A stretch of DNA of 44,178 nucleotides from Bacteroides cellulosilyticus DSM 14838 (GCF_000158035.1 NZ_EQ973488.1:30487-74664), one strand, 5' to 3'; numbered from the stretch's first letter, positions 8,384-16,829 are shown. Made by a program: numbers and translations. Notes: generated by a model not told the origin, from the sequence alone.

Positions 8384-9955
8384 TTAATCCTGAGCGACAC
8401 TTACTGCATAGCTGCCACGTTTTCCAGAGGGGAACATACCTGTAATAAACAAAACCTGTTCCTGAGTCTTAGCAGCTTCTTTCATCACTTTCTCCAAGTC
8501 TTCCACAGTCTTCATCGGTACATTATTCACTTTTAGGATAATGAAACCTTTACGGACGCCACCTTCTGCCATCTTACCATTGCTAACACCCGTTACTTCA
8601 AGACCATAACCCAGATTCAATTGTTTTTTCAATTCATCGGGTACAGGGCGGAATGCGGCACCAAGAATATCCATATCGGCATTCTTCACAATCTTCGTAG
8701 TACCTTGTTCATTCTTCAGCGTAACTTCTATATTCTTTTCTTTCTTATCACGCATCACCTTCACTTGTACCTTATCTCCCGGACGATGTTTTGCCAAGAT
8801 TTCCTGCAAGTCAGCAAATTTATGAATAGCCTTACCATCCATGCCAATGATTACATCATCAACTTTAATATCAGAACCTGAAGCAGAACTTCCTTCTACG
8901 ATTTCACGTACCCAAAGACCATCAATAACACCATATTTTTCTCTAGCTTCTTTCTTTATATCACTCAACTTCTTACCAGCTTTATCAGCAACCTGTGTGT
9001 CACCCGGCTCTTCAGTAAGTGCTGTTACACTCACACCCAATTTCACACGTTGTACCGTACCGAACTGCTTCAAATCAGCAACCACTTTCTTCATAATACT
9101 GGTAGGAATGGCAAAACCATAACCTGTATTTGATCCAGTCGGAGAGAAAAGAGCAGCGTTGATACCAATCAATTCACCTTGAGCATTTACCAATGCACCA
9201 CCACTATTACCTTGATTAATTGCAGCATCAGTCTGAATATACGACTCGATACTCTGTTTACCAGTTTGCTGACCCATGCCTAAAGAGCGTGCTTTAGCAC
9301 TGACAATACCCGCAGTCACCGTAGAAGTCAGATTAAACGGGTTACCTACTGCAAGCACCCATTCACCAACTTTCAGTGCATCAGAATCACCTACCGGAAT
9401 AGTTGGAAAATCATCACCTTCTATCTTGATTAGAGCCAAGTCTGTCTCTTCATCCGTACCAATAATACGTCCTTTAAACTGACGATTGTCATTCAACGTC
9501 ACACTGATTTCATCTGCACCTGCAATTACGTGATTGTTCGTTACGATATATCCATCTTTAGAGATGATAACGCCGGAACCAAAGCCTGTACGTTCAGGGG
9601 TCTGTACCTGACGTCTTTGCGTACCGCCCCGACCACCGAAAAATTCACCGAAGAAATCAGAGAACGGATCTCTAACTTCTACTTCCTGAACTTTGGAAGT
9701 CTGAGTAGAACGAATATGCACCACAGCGTGAACTGAATTTTCTGCTGCTTGCGTCAAATCTACTGGTTGCGCATCAACGGCATTATAAGAGGCCAAACGT
9801 ACGTTCGGATTTTGCTGGAACATTTCATTGAATGCACTGGTACTATCAGCAGGCATATTTTTTTGCAGCATCTTATAGGTGGTTAAACCTGCTACTCCTG
9901 AGCTGAGAAGTACGATAGCTGCAACCCCGAGAATGTTTTTTGTTGTCTGTTTCAT
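8384..9955 (-). CDS. HtrA/DegP-type periplasmic serine protease
   Basis: A 523-residue Do-like protease/chaperone. An N-terminal hydrophobic segment (residues 8-25) exports or anchors it. The trypsin-like domain has the full triad: His142 (TNNHV), Asp172 (TDLALIKI) and Ser251 (GNSGGAL). Two PDZ domains follow, at about 300-410 and 430-515. A Gly-rich segment before the protease domain (FFGEFFGGRGG) is the usual LA-loop position. It degrades or refolds damaged envelope proteins. The upstream region contains repeated GTTAA/TTAAC inverted motifs that may be regulatory. It is transcribed towards rpoD but separated from it by a hairpin and the rpoD promoter. The catalytically dead HtrA-like protein at 37-39 kb makes a useful comparison. 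Confidence 0.95.
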   Translation of the reverse strand: MKQTTKNILGVAAIVLLSSGVAGLTTYKMLQKNMPADSTSAFNEMFQQNPNVRLASYNAVDAQPVDLTQAAENSVHAVVHIRSTQTSKVQEVEVRDPFSDFFGEFFGGRGGTQRRQVQTPERTGFGSGVIISKDGYIVTNNHVIAGADEISVTLNDNRQFKGRIIGTDEETDLALIKIEGDDFPTIPVGDSDALKVGEWVLAVGNPFNLTSTVTAGIVSAKARSLGMGQQTGKQSIESYIQTDAAINQGNSGGALVNAQGELIGINAALFSPTGSNTGYGFAIPTSIMKKVVADLKQFGTVQRVKLGVSVTALTEEPGDTQVADKAGKKLSDIKKEAREKYGVIDGLWVREIVEGSSASGSDIKVDDVIIGMDGKAIHKFADLQEILAKHRPGDKVQVKVMRDKKEKNIEVTLKNEQGTTKIVKNADMDILGAAFRPVPDELKKQLNLGYGLEVTGVSNGKMAEGGVRKGFIILKVNNVPMKTVEDLEKVMKEAAKTQEQVLFITGMFPSGKRGSYAVSVAQD

Positions 9956-9997
9956 ACTAATTTTCTATTCTTTTAATTGTTAATATTCAAGTTTTGT

Positions 9998-10021
9998 TTA
10001 ACATTTCGACGTTAAAATAAC
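9998..10021. promoter_or_regulatory. Interleaved GTTAA inverted motifs upstream of HtrA
   Basis: TTAAC (9998-10002) and GTTAA (10011-10015) form one inverted pair, and GTTA/TAAC (10011-10021) a second overlapping one, 45-65 bases upstream of the HtrA start. More GTTAA motifs occur at 10077-10102. The position suits a regulator site, but none is known to me. No exact TAnnTTTG box was found for HtrA. Confidence 0.3.
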
Positions 10022-10176
10022 GACAAAAATCGTTCACTTATTCCGCTTGTCACTCTTTTTTGTTCTCTTTTAACAGTGAACTTTTGGGGCTTAACAGCGG
10101 TTAACGACAGAACCTGACAATTTTACATTTATGCACGTTTACTGACGTGAAAATAAGGCAGATAGGCGTTAAAATC

Positions 10177-10215
10177 AAACAAACCATCTATCCGTTTAAA
10201 ATAGATGGTCTGTTT
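10177..10215 (-). terminator. Terminator of the murein-peptide operon
   Basis: A 9-bp perfect stem (ACCATCTAT at 10183-10191 with ATAGATGGT at 10201-10209) extends through one mismatch by five more pairs. T-rich sequence follows on the minus strand. It begins about 20 bases after the transglutaminase-gene stop. Confidence 0.75.
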
Positions 10216-10233
10216 TCAGGGAAAAGTACCTCT

Positions 10234-11568
10234 TTAATTATCGAGATATTCTATATCCATGTGATAATCCCACTTCGGAAAATAAAGGTTACCTCCCTCC
10301 CATTCCACTTCACCACGCTGGAAATCCACCGTTTCACTACGAGGATATTTTTTCTCGGGTATCAGCGGCATACCGTAATCACTGTTGACTATCATACGCC
10401 AGGAGTCAATGCCACCCAAGAAGAAATATTCTTCATCCGCATTACGGGCAAAAGTAGGGATGCCAAATGATTGGTCTACAGGAACCCAGCCAATGCCTTC
10501 AAAATAGATTTCCGCCCAGTCGTGCAGGTTCCATGCTTTAGGATGCATCATAAAACCACTCTGGAAATGGGCAGGAATACCACTGATACGACAAAGCGTA
10601 ATAAACAGCAAACTAACCTGCCCACAATCACCTTTATGATTATCTAACACGTATTCGGGAATATTTTCTATAGTAGAATATTCCCGGGCAGAAGCCCAAG
10701 GAAAGTTATCATTCACCCAACGGAAGATGCGTTTAGCTTTCAACAAAGGATTGGTTTCCCCAGCTGTCAATTTGGCAGCAAGTTCGCGCATACGTGGTGA
10801 GAAAATGACATGCTTCTCGCGTTCAGCCGTATATTCCTTATATATAGAAGAAGTTGTATCATAGGGCTGAATATCTTTCGGTTTCAAATTATGCCATTCA
10901 GCATTAGCTGTATACTCAAAACTTTCAGAGAATACGGTTGGTTGATCTTGCACTGCACGTTTTTCCATATAGAGAGTGCTATGAAGGCAATCCTGTGGGG
11001 ATAAAGTATACTTGGATTCGCTGGCAGAGATGAATTTTACATCTTGCTGACGTGACTGGTCGGTACGTGGGTAAGGAAGCCAGCAACGGACGAGCTCTCC
11101 GGCAGGAACGGCATTACTGTCTACCGTGAGCGTATAGGTGATTCGCATTCGTTTGGGAGCAGTGATAGGATTACCACTCTTTTTCACACTCGCAATGATT
11201 TCGGGCAGGTTCTCCATATTTACTTTTTCACTGCCACTGAAGGAGACGCCATCTTTGGCAGCCTTTATCTGATAGCAGACAGAGTCTACACGGAATAAAT
11301 TAGGTGCGGCATTACGGAAATAACGCTTCTCACCATTCAGAGTCATACACTCCAATGCTTTGGAGGCTTCCCATTGGCACATCTGCTCATCGGAAACATC
11401 AGGGATATACTTACGAATATACTCTTTCACTTCATCTTCCGTACGAGAGAAATCAGTGAGGAGGCGTTGGTGCAGATCATCTTCCCAAGTATAGGGCTTG
11501 CTTTCCGGTTTTGGAGTACAGGCAGTTACAAGGAAAAGCAAGGCAGCAGCATACAATACTTTTTTCAT
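10234..11568 (-). CDS. Transglutaminase-like lipoprotein
   Basis: A 444-residue lipoprotein whose signal peptide ends in VTAC, with lipidated Cys17. The C-terminal half is a transglutaminase-core (papain-like) domain with a visible Cys315-His349-Asp365 triad (GDCGQ, NLHDWAEIY, PVDQSFG). The N-terminal half (about 20-230) looks mostly beta and may bind substrate or partners. It is the last gene of a three-gene run with an NlpC/P60 endopeptidase and a dipeptide epimerase, 58 bases after the epimerase. The context suggests peptidase work on murein-derived peptides, because many bacterial transglutaminase-core proteins are hydrolases. Substrate is inferred, not shown. Confidence 0.85.
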   Translation of the reverse strand: MKKVLYAAALLFLVTACTPKPESKPYTWEDDLHQRLLTDFSRTEDEVKEYIRKYIPDVSDEQMCQWEASKALECMTLNGEKRYFRNAAPNLFRVDSVCYQIKAAKDGVSFSGSEKVNMENLPEIIASVKKSGNPITAPKRMRITYTLTVDSNAVPAGELVRCWLPYPRTDQSRQQDVKFISASESKYTLSPQDCLHSTLYMEKRAVQDQPTVFSESFEYTANAEWHNLKPKDIQPYDTTSSIYKEYTAEREKHVIFSPRMRELAAKLTAGETNPLLKAKRIFRWVNDNFPWASAREYSTIENIPEYVLDNHKGDCGQVSLLFITLCRISGIPAHFQSGFMMHPKAWNLHDWAEIYFEGIGWVPVDQSFGIPTFARNADEEYFFLGGIDSWRMIVNSDYGMPLIPEKKYPRSETVDFQRGEVEWEGGNLYFPKWDYHMDIEYLDN

Positions 11569-11626
11569 AATAAGCTAATTTATAGATGATAATTGAGAAC
11601 GGAAATTGAATTACGATTCAGGATCC

Positions 11627-12793
11627 TTACAGTTTCACAACTCCGATGCCAGGCAAATCTGGTAACGTGATCTTGCCCTTTACGACCTCCATTCCCTTGA
11701 AACGGTCGTTGGCAATAAGCAGATTGCCATCCAGATCAGCAAAGTCAACCGCAGGAGAAAACTGGGCAGCAGCAGAGCAAGCACAGGATGTTTCCGTCAT
11801 ACAGCCCACCATCACTTTCATACCCAAAGCACGTGCTAATGTCACCATCTTCCAGCCTTCACGCATACCGGTACATTTCATCAACTTGATATTGATGCCA
11901 TGAAATGCACCTTTCAGACCGGCCACATCACTCAAACGCTGCAAAGATTCATCAGCAAAGATAGGCAACGGACTCTGTTGTGTCACCCAGGCAATATCAT
12001 CCAACTGGGTTTTAGGCATCGGCTGCTCAATCATGACAATCCCTTTTTCTTTCAGCCATTGTATCATATCAATGGCATAATGCTTATCCGTCCAACCTTG
12101 ATTGGCATCGACGGCAATAGGCAGGTCGGTCACCGAACGGATTGTTTCAATCATCTCTTTATCATTCTCACGCCCCAGTTTTACTTTGAGAATATTGAAT
12201 TGCTCGGCACATTCCTTCGTTTTTTCTCGTACCACATCCGGCGTATCGATACCAATGGTAAAAGTGGTCGAAGGAGCTTTTTCCTTATCCAATCCCCATA
12301 TCTTATACCACGGAGCTCTCAGCAATTTGCCCACAAGGTCGTGCAAAGCAATATCTACAGCAGCTTTAGCGGCAGCATCTCCCGGTGAAAGCTTATCTAC
12401 ATAAGCGAGAATATCCTCCAATTGGAAAGGATCGGAAAACTGTCCGATGATATCCTGAACTTTTTTCAGGAAAGCCAGTACACTTTCCATCGTACCCAGT
12501 TCTTTCTGTAAATAAGGCGGCATGGAAGCTTCACCATAACCGATAACACCATCGTATTCAATCTCTACCTGTACATCAGGAGTGGTAGTGCGTGAGTAAG
12601 TAGCCACTGTAAAAACATGACGCAACTTCAACTCATATGGAAAGAAGCGCAATTTCATCCTGGCATTCACACCACTTTTATTGATATTGAACAGTTTTGG
12701 AGCGCTTTCTCCTCCAAATACATCATTGATAACCACACCGGAGCCCAATGCGGCAAAAGCAGCTGTTTTCAGGAAATCTCTTCTGTTTTGCAT
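11627..12793 (-). CDS. Enolase-superfamily dipeptide epimerase (L-Ala-D/L-Glu type)
   Basis: A 388-residue muconate-lactonizing-subgroup enzyme. Catalytic lysines are in K203-V-K205 and at K303. Metal ligands are Asp229 (VDANQGW), Glu256 (IEQPM) and Asp281 (ADES). A late D-x-D (353-355) is the dipeptide-binding signature of Ala-Glu epimerases. The B. thetaiotaomicron relative (BT1313, as I recall it) was crystallised with a Pro-Glu dipeptide, so preference may extend beyond L-Ala-D-Glu. It has an N-terminal RRDFLK plus hydrophobic segment like a Tat leader, unusual because most such epimerases are cytoplasmic. The neighbouring NlpC/P60 enzyme would release the dipeptide substrate, so the two steps fit as a murein-peptide recycling path. 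There are 104 bases of palindromic DNA between the two genes. Confidence 0.9.
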   Translation of the reverse strand: MQNRRDFLKTAAFAALGSGVVINDVFGGESAPKLFNINKSGVNARMKLRFFPYELKLRHVFTVATYSRTTTPDVQVEIEYDGVIGYGEASMPPYLQKELGTMESVLAFLKKVQDIIGQFSDPFQLEDILAYVDKLSPGDAAAKAAVDIALHDLVGKLLRAPWYKIWGLDKEKAPSTTFTIGIDTPDVVREKTKECAEQFNILKVKLGRENDKEMIETIRSVTDLPIAVDANQGWTDKHYAIDMIQWLKEKGIVMIEQPMPKTQLDDIAWVTQQSPLPIFADESLQRLSDVAGLKGAFHGINIKLMKCTGMREGWKMVTLARALGMKVMVGCMTETSCACSAAAQFSPAVDFADLDGNLLIANDRFKGMEVVKGKITLPDLPGIGVVKL

Positions 12794-12833
12794 AATATTT
12801 GTTTTTAAGTTAGGAGCTACTAGCTACGGAGCC

Positions 12834-12883
12834 ACAAGCTACAAGAGCTTTGCAGAATGAGAGCATTGCTACTTGTAGCTTGT
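12834..12883. repeat. Inverted repeat in the operon's intergenic gap
   Basis: ACAAGCTACAAG (12834-12845) pairs with CTTGTAGCTTGT (12872-12883), and further AGCTAC copies lie at 12815-12828. It sits between the NlpC/P60 and epimerase genes and could attenuate or process the shared transcript. Confidence 0.65.
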
Positions 12884-12897
12884 AGTTCGTAACTTTA

Positions 12898-14100
12898 TTA
12901 TTTATAATAAGGATTCGTTTCCGTAGTATTCAAGGATGCTTCCTTATTTATATAAGGTAGCACGCGCGTAGCAAACAGAAGGCGTCCGAGGTTATATTCG
13001 TCAAAAAGCTCATCGGCAGAATCAAAACTACTGACGTGTACATCACCTTGCGAATGAATGAAACGTTTATTGCCAATATACATTCCCACATGCACCACAC
13101 GTTCTTTTCGATCTGCCGTAGCTTTACGTCCGAAGAAGATCAAGTCGCCCGGTTGCAGGTTGCTGAAATCAGGAGCGATATCAATATGCTCGCCTACATA
13201 CGCTTGCTGTGAAGCATCTCGGGGAATGATGATATCATGAATGAAAAGAATGGTACGCATGAAGCCACTGCAATCTATTCCTTTGGAAGAAGTGCCTGCC
13301 CAAAGATACGGAACTCCCATCAGCGTATGTGCCGTGCGAATAATGCTGGCAGCATCCTGTTTCAAAGCGGCACGCCATTTCTTTTCCGGCATGGAGATAG
13401 ATTTGGAAATATAACCGGTCCGCCCGTCAGGATATGCAACCTTATAGAATTCACCTTTCGTTCCCTCCCACTTCAAGCGATTGCCTGCAACTACATCCGA
13501 AACAGTCTGCGAAGACTGATTGGGCTCAGAATACACAAACCCATAATGAGAAGTCACCACAATCTTCTCTGCTGTGTTCCAAGCATGAAGTTCTTCTTTC
13601 GTTACCGGATGAATACCTACACGATGTATCCAAGCGATATAATTATCCGGTGTCTGAATGCGATACCAACCGTCGCGCTGTAATACGCGGACAGGCATTC
13701 CCATCAATCCCTGGGTCATCATTTCGGATGAAAAGTCAGGATCAACCCTAAGATTGGACACCGATACATTTATGATACCATAAGTTTTTCCTTCCAGTGC
13801 AGCCTCATCCGGCAATACCTGTAAGCAGTCCATTACTTGATAGTCAGCTTTCGACAGCCCGTTCAGTAATGCAGCTTTCGCCTCGGCCGAAGTAGTCACA
13901 CCACGTAACATCACATTTTTACCGGAAAAGGAATAATCTACATCAAAGAGTGCTACCCGTTTATCAGGAGCATACTGACGCTTCAAGCTGTCGGACAACT
14001 GTGCTACATCCGCAGGAATAGTCCTGTCCCCGATTTCCGAAGCTACCGAATACAACGAAGCAAAAAGGAACAGGGATACGATAGGAATAAGTTTCTTCAT
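12898..14100 (-). CDS. NlpC/P60 gamma-D-glutamyl-diamino acid endopeptidase with SH3 domains (YkfC-like)
   Basis: A 400-residue exported enzyme with a signal peptide (residues 1-20). Two SH3b-like domains lie at about 105-165 and 180-235. The NlpC/P60 domain follows with Cys277 (GIDCSGF), His337 (VVHVGMY) and His349 (FIHSQGD). Enzymes of this architecture cut the D-Glu to diaminopimelate bond in released murein peptides that carry a free L-Ala, giving L-Ala-D-Glu. The next gene encodes the epimerase for that dipeptide, which supports this role. It is the first gene of the operon, with a TAACTTTG box at 14135-14142 about 35 bases upstream of its ATG, preceded by a palindrome. Confidence 0.92.
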   Translation of the reverse strand: MKKLIPIVSLFLFASLYSVASEIGDRTIPADVAQLSDSLKRQYAPDKRVALFDVDYSFSGKNVMLRGVTTSAEAKAALLNGLSKADYQVMDCLQVLPDEAALEGKTYGIINVSVSNLRVDPDFSSEMMTQGLMGMPVRVLQRDGWYRIQTPDNYIAWIHRVGIHPVTKEELHAWNTAEKIVVTSHYGFVYSEPNQSSQTVSDVVAGNRLKWEGTKGEFYKVAYPDGRTGYISKSISMPEKKWRAALKQDAASIIRTAHTLMGVPYLWAGTSSKGIDCSGFMRTILFIHDIIIPRDASQQAYVGEHIDIAPDFSNLQPGDLIFFGRKATADRKERVVHVGMYIGNKRFIHSQGDVHVSSFDSADELFDEYNLGRLLFATRVLPYINKEASLNTTETNPYYK

Positions 14101-14134
14101 TAGCTAAAATGATTTGGGGGTTATTAAGTGTTAG

Positions 14135-14159
14135 CAAAGTTAGAAATAATTTCTACTTT
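14135..14159 (-). promoter_or_regulatory. Promoter -7 box with adjoining palindrome for the murein-peptide operon
   Basis: TAACTTTG on the minus strand (complement of 14135-14142) fits the -7 consensus. It abuts a perfect TAGAAAT-A-ATTTCTA palindrome at 14141-14155, extendable by AAAG/CTTT with one bulge. No TTTG was found at -33. A site in this position could be an operator. Confidence 0.5.
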
Positions 14160-14392
14160 GGTTATATATTTTCAGGAATATTAAGAAAGTGTTTAGAAAA
14201 GGAAGCTATCCGGAGGTTATCTACCCCGCATCCGGTCCGTACCAGGTCCGTATCTATAATTATGGAGAAGATACGGAAAAAGCCCTCCCTTACACAAAAA
14301 CTCTACAAGTTTCTGTGTCCGCTGGCATAAAAATCGTATCTTTGCCGGACAAAAGCAGCCGGTCGGTCTGTCGCTTACGCTTCGGCGTATGA
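14150..14392 (+). pseudogene. Possible remnant of a DUF2135/YfaP-like domain
   Basis: This plus-strand frame is open between a stop at 14147 and one after 14392, with only a GTG (14189) as possible start. About residues 6-45 from that GTG read like real protein with Bacteroides-like codons. The pattern SYPE-x-IYP-x-SGPYQVRIYNYG, followed by a short beta strand (LQVSVS), resembles the end of DUF2135 (YfaP) domains. The rnpB promoter and 5' end overwrite its tail. With no start context and no upstream part, a decayed fragment is the best reading; chance is also possible. Confidence 0.3.
14337..14344 (+). promoter_or_regulatory. rnpB promoter -7 box (TATCTTTG)
   Basis: An exact TAnnTTTG match ends 8 bases before the start of the P1 helix of RNase P RNA. 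TTTCTG at 14310-14315 is a rough -33 candidate. Confidence 0.65.
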
Positions 14393-14756
14393 GGAAAGTC
14401 CGGGCAACATAGAGCATCCTACTTCCTAACAGAAAGCTGTCCGCGAGGGTAGAGTAACGTAGAAGAAAATAACCGCCGGTGTCCTTGGGCATAGGTAAGG
14501 GTGAGAAGGTAGGGTAAGAGCCTACCAGTCTTGTGGTGACACAAGGGCTGTGCGTCTTGGGAGTTGTAAGGTCATGTAAACCGACGCTATGAGAGTTGCT
14601 CGCTCCATGTCGGAGGGTAGACCGCTAAAGCCTGTATGGTGACATGCGGCTCAGATAAATGACAGACACTTTGCTGAATGAAGAATGATGAATGAATAAT
14701 GAAGATTTCTTCCTGAAAACAGAGAACAGAACCCGGCTTACAGACCGACTGCTTTT
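14351..14756 (+). ncRNA. rnpB: RNase P RNA (bacterial type A) with an enlarged P2-P4 joint
   Basis: This is the catalytic RNA that trims tRNA 5' leaders. Conserved parts are visible in order: GAGGAAAGTCCGGGC (P4 5' strand, 14391-14405), GGTAAGGGTGAGAAGGTAGG with GTAAGAGCCTACC (P8-P10 area, from about 14493), AGATAAATGACAG (14653-14665), and ACAGAACCCGGCTTA (P4 3' strand, 14726-14740). P1 closes between AAGCAG..GGTCGG (14353-14366) and CCGAC..TGCTT (14745-14754), and P2 between TCTGTC (14667 partner at 14367-14372) and GACAGA (14661-14666). P1 followed by eight T serves as terminator. Between P2 and P4 there are 59 bases (14667-14725) where E. coli has about 5. The insert is AT-rich with AATGAA-type repeats and a GAAGA/TCTTC hairpin. 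Confidence 0.93.
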
Positions 14757-14779
14757 TTTTAATTTAAGAACAGAGAATG

Positions 14780-14853
14780 AGGAATGAAGAATTTCTGCAT
14801 GATACAACAATTTGATAGAGTTCTCCGTTCTATATTCATAATTCTTCATTCCT
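14780..14853. repeat. Inverted repeat with 14-bp perfect arms
   Basis: AGGAATGAAGAATT (14780-14793) is exactly complementary to AATTCTTCATTCCT (14840-14853), and a further TTCTTCATT lies at 14856-14864. It sits between rnpB and yihY. The same AATGAAGAAT motif makes up the insert in rnpB. Confidence 0.75.
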
Positions 14854-14868
14854 AATTCTTCATTGATT

Positions 14869-16185
14869 ATGAATAAACGTATTACTGCTCTTTGGAAATT
14901 TCTTACATACGACATCTGGCGTATTACAGAGGATGAAGTCACCAAAACGACTTTTTCCCTCTACAATATAATCAAAACCATTTATTTATGTATCAACCGC
15001 TTCACCAAGGACAGACTAGTAAACAATGCCTCTGCACTGACTTATAGCACTTTGCTTGCCATTGTCCCTATACTTGCCATATTATTTGCCATAGCACGTG
15101 GATTCGGCTTCTCCAATCTGATGGAGAATCAGGTGCGAATGGGATTCGGAGGGCATAACCAGACCACAGAAGTCATCCTCCAATTCGTAGACTCTTATCT
15201 TTCTGAAACTAAAAGCGGCATATTTATCGGAGTAGGTTTAATTATGTTGCTATGGACGGTTATCAACCTGATCACCAATATTGAAATAACCTTCAACCGC
15301 ATCTGGCAAATAAAAAAGGCACGAAGTATGTACCGTAAAATTACGGACTATTTCTCTATGTTCCTGCTGATGCCTATCTTGATTGTAATTTCGGGTGGTC
15401 TCTCCATCTTCATGAGTACAACGCTGAAGTACATTGAAGATTTTGTACTGCTTGCTCCTATTCTGAAATTCCTGATCCGCCTCATACCTTTTGCCTTGAC
15501 CTGGTTCATGTTTACAGGACTATACATCTATATGCCTAATACTAAAGTAAAGTTCAAGCATGCGCTCATTGCCGGGGTTCTTGCAGGAACGGCACACCAG
15601 GCATTCCAGTTTCTATACATCAGTGGTCAGTTGTGGGTATCGCGTTACAATGCTATTTATGGTAGTTTCGCCGCCCTTCCCCTATTCCTGCTATGGTTAC
15701 AAATATCGTGGACAATCTGCCTGTTTGGTGCAGAACTGACGTATGCGGGACAAAACATACGGAACTTCAGTTTTGACAAAGACACCAAAAATATCAGCCG
15801 GAGGTATCGGGATTTCGTGGCTATCCTTATCATGTCCCTCATTGCCAAAAGATTTGAGGAGAATGCAAAACCATATACAGCAGAAGAAATATCCGAAGAG
15901 TGTCAGATACCAATCCGGTTGACACACCAGATTCTATATGAGTTACAAGAAATAAATCTATTGCATGAAGTAGTAGACGAAAACAATGAAGATATCGGCT
16001 ATCAACCCTCCATGGATATCAATAAGATGAACGTCGCACTGTTGTTAGACAGACTGGACACACATGGTTCGGAGGATTTCAAAATAGATAAGGACAAGGA
16101 GTTCAGCGAACAATGGGAAGTATTAATGAATGCACGGGAAGAATATTATAAGAGCGCAAGCCATGTGCTACTGAAAGATCTTTAA
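14869..16185 (+). CDS. YihY/BrkB-family inner membrane protein
   Basis: A 438-residue protein from the ATG at 14869; a TTG six bases earlier is less likely. The body (about residues 30-300) carries several hydrophobic helices with the YihY signature around NNASALTYSTLLAIVP and the later NAIYGSFAALPLFLLWLQISW segment. This family was once called ribonuclease BN, but that activity belongs to another gene; the real function is not settled. The C-terminal part (about 310-438) looks soluble and resembles a winged helix (EEISEECQIPIRLTHQILYELQE), a known extension in Bacteroidota members. It stands alone on the plus strand, ending at a strong inverted repeat shared with the convergent nitroreductase gene. 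Confidence 0.88.
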   Translation: MNKRITALWKFLTYDIWRITEDEVTKTTFSLYNIIKTIYLCINRFTKDRLVNNASALTYSTLLAIVPILAILFAIARGFGFSNLMENQVRMGFGGHNQTTEVILQFVDSYLSETKSGIFIGVGLIMLLWTVINLITNIEITFNRIWQIKKARSMYRKITDYFSMFLLMPILIVISGGLSIFMSTTLKYIEDFVLLAPILKFLIRLIPFALTWFMFTGLYIYMPNTKVKFKHALIAGVLAGTAHQAFQFLYISGQLWVSRYNAIYGSFAALPLFLLWLQISWTICLFGAELTYAGQNIRNFSFDKDTKNISRRYRDFVAILIMSLIAKRFEENAKPYTAEEISEECQIPIRLTHQILYELQEINLLHEVVDENNEDIGYQPSMDINKMNVALLLDRLDTHGSEDFKIDKDKEFSEQWEVLMNAREEYYKSASHVLLKDL

Positions 16186-16191
16186 TTTTAG

Positions 16192-16262
16192 AGGGTTAGT
16201 GATAAGTGATTAGTACCATGCGGTGTCATAGCGCAATCTGTTAATCACTTATCACTAACCCT
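16192..16262. terminator. 21-bp perfect inverted repeat between convergent genes
   Basis: AGGGTTAGTGATAAGTGATTA (one arm, 16192-16212) is matched exactly by the arm at 16242-16262, with a 29-base loop. It begins 7 bases after the yihY stop and ends 11 bases before the nitroreductase stop, so both transcripts would fold it. There is no long T-run; it may be a transcript-end hairpin or a mobile palindromic repeat. Confidence 0.75.
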
Positions 16263-16273
16263 TTATCACTGAA

Positions 16274-16810
16274 TCAGTATTTATTGTAAGAAACCACCTT
16301 TTCCTTCGGTTTCCTCGCCTTCTTTCTCTTCTCTTTTACAGAGTAGCCGATGGTGATAACCAATAGCAAGCGCTTAGAAGATGGAATACCGGTCAGCTTC
16401 TTAATCTCTTTCTCATCAAACCAGCCAAGAATACAAGAACCTAATCCCTCACTCTCGGCAGCTAAAGTGATATGAGCAGTGGCAATACCTATATCTATCA
16501 AAGGGAAATACTTATCCTTAATCTTTGCACCCAGAAATGAAGTGACATTCATCGATTCTTCCACAACCAAAATATGAACGGGGGCATCCTTAGCAAATTT
16601 ATTCATCCCCAGTCCGGCAGTAGCTTTGCCTACCTTAACGGAAAGTTCCGGATCATTGATTACGACAAACTTCCACGGTTGCGCATTACAAGCCGATGGG
16701 GCCAGACGGGCAGCTTCCAGTATCCGTTCCAGTTTCTCGGGCTCTACAGGACGTGTCATATCATAAGCACGGTCACTCTGACGGGAGGCTACTAATTGTA
16801 AAAAGTCCAT
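16274..16810 (-). CDS. Nitroreductase-family FMN oxidoreductase
   Basis: A 178-residue protein. I take the ATG at 16810 (MDFLQLVASRQSDRAYD) as start: the frame is open further upstream, but the added 50 residues would run back through a palindromic repeat into the ribE end. The typical FMN-binding start R-x-S-x-R, the LAPSACNAQPWKFVV segment and the late ESEGLGSCILGWF segment are clear. These enzymes reduce quinone-like or nitro substrates with NAD(P)H. It has a lysine-rich C-terminal tail. It follows riboflavin synthase on the same strand after 97 bases, which links it loosely to flavin supply. The physiological substrate is unknown. Confidence 0.85.
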   Translation of the reverse strand: MDFLQLVASRQSDRAYDMTRPVEPEKLERILEAARLAPSACNAQPWKFVVINDPELSVKVGKATAGLGMNKFAKDAPVHILVVEESMNVTSFLGAKIKDKYFPLIDIGIATAHITLAAESEGLGSCILGWFDEKEIKKLTGIPSSKRLLLVITIGYSVKEKRKKARKPKEKVVSYNKY

Positions 16811-16829
16811 TTGATATATGTTTTTATTG

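Noticed and set aside
11627..12793. Firm Tat-export call for the epimerase
   Set aside because: RRDFLK is suggestive, but no Tat genes are in the window and many Bacteroides may not use this route, so it is only noted.
14217..14945. Minus-strand frames over rnpB (91 and 106 residues)
   Set aside because: They overlie a structural RNA and repeat DNA and lack protein-like patterns.
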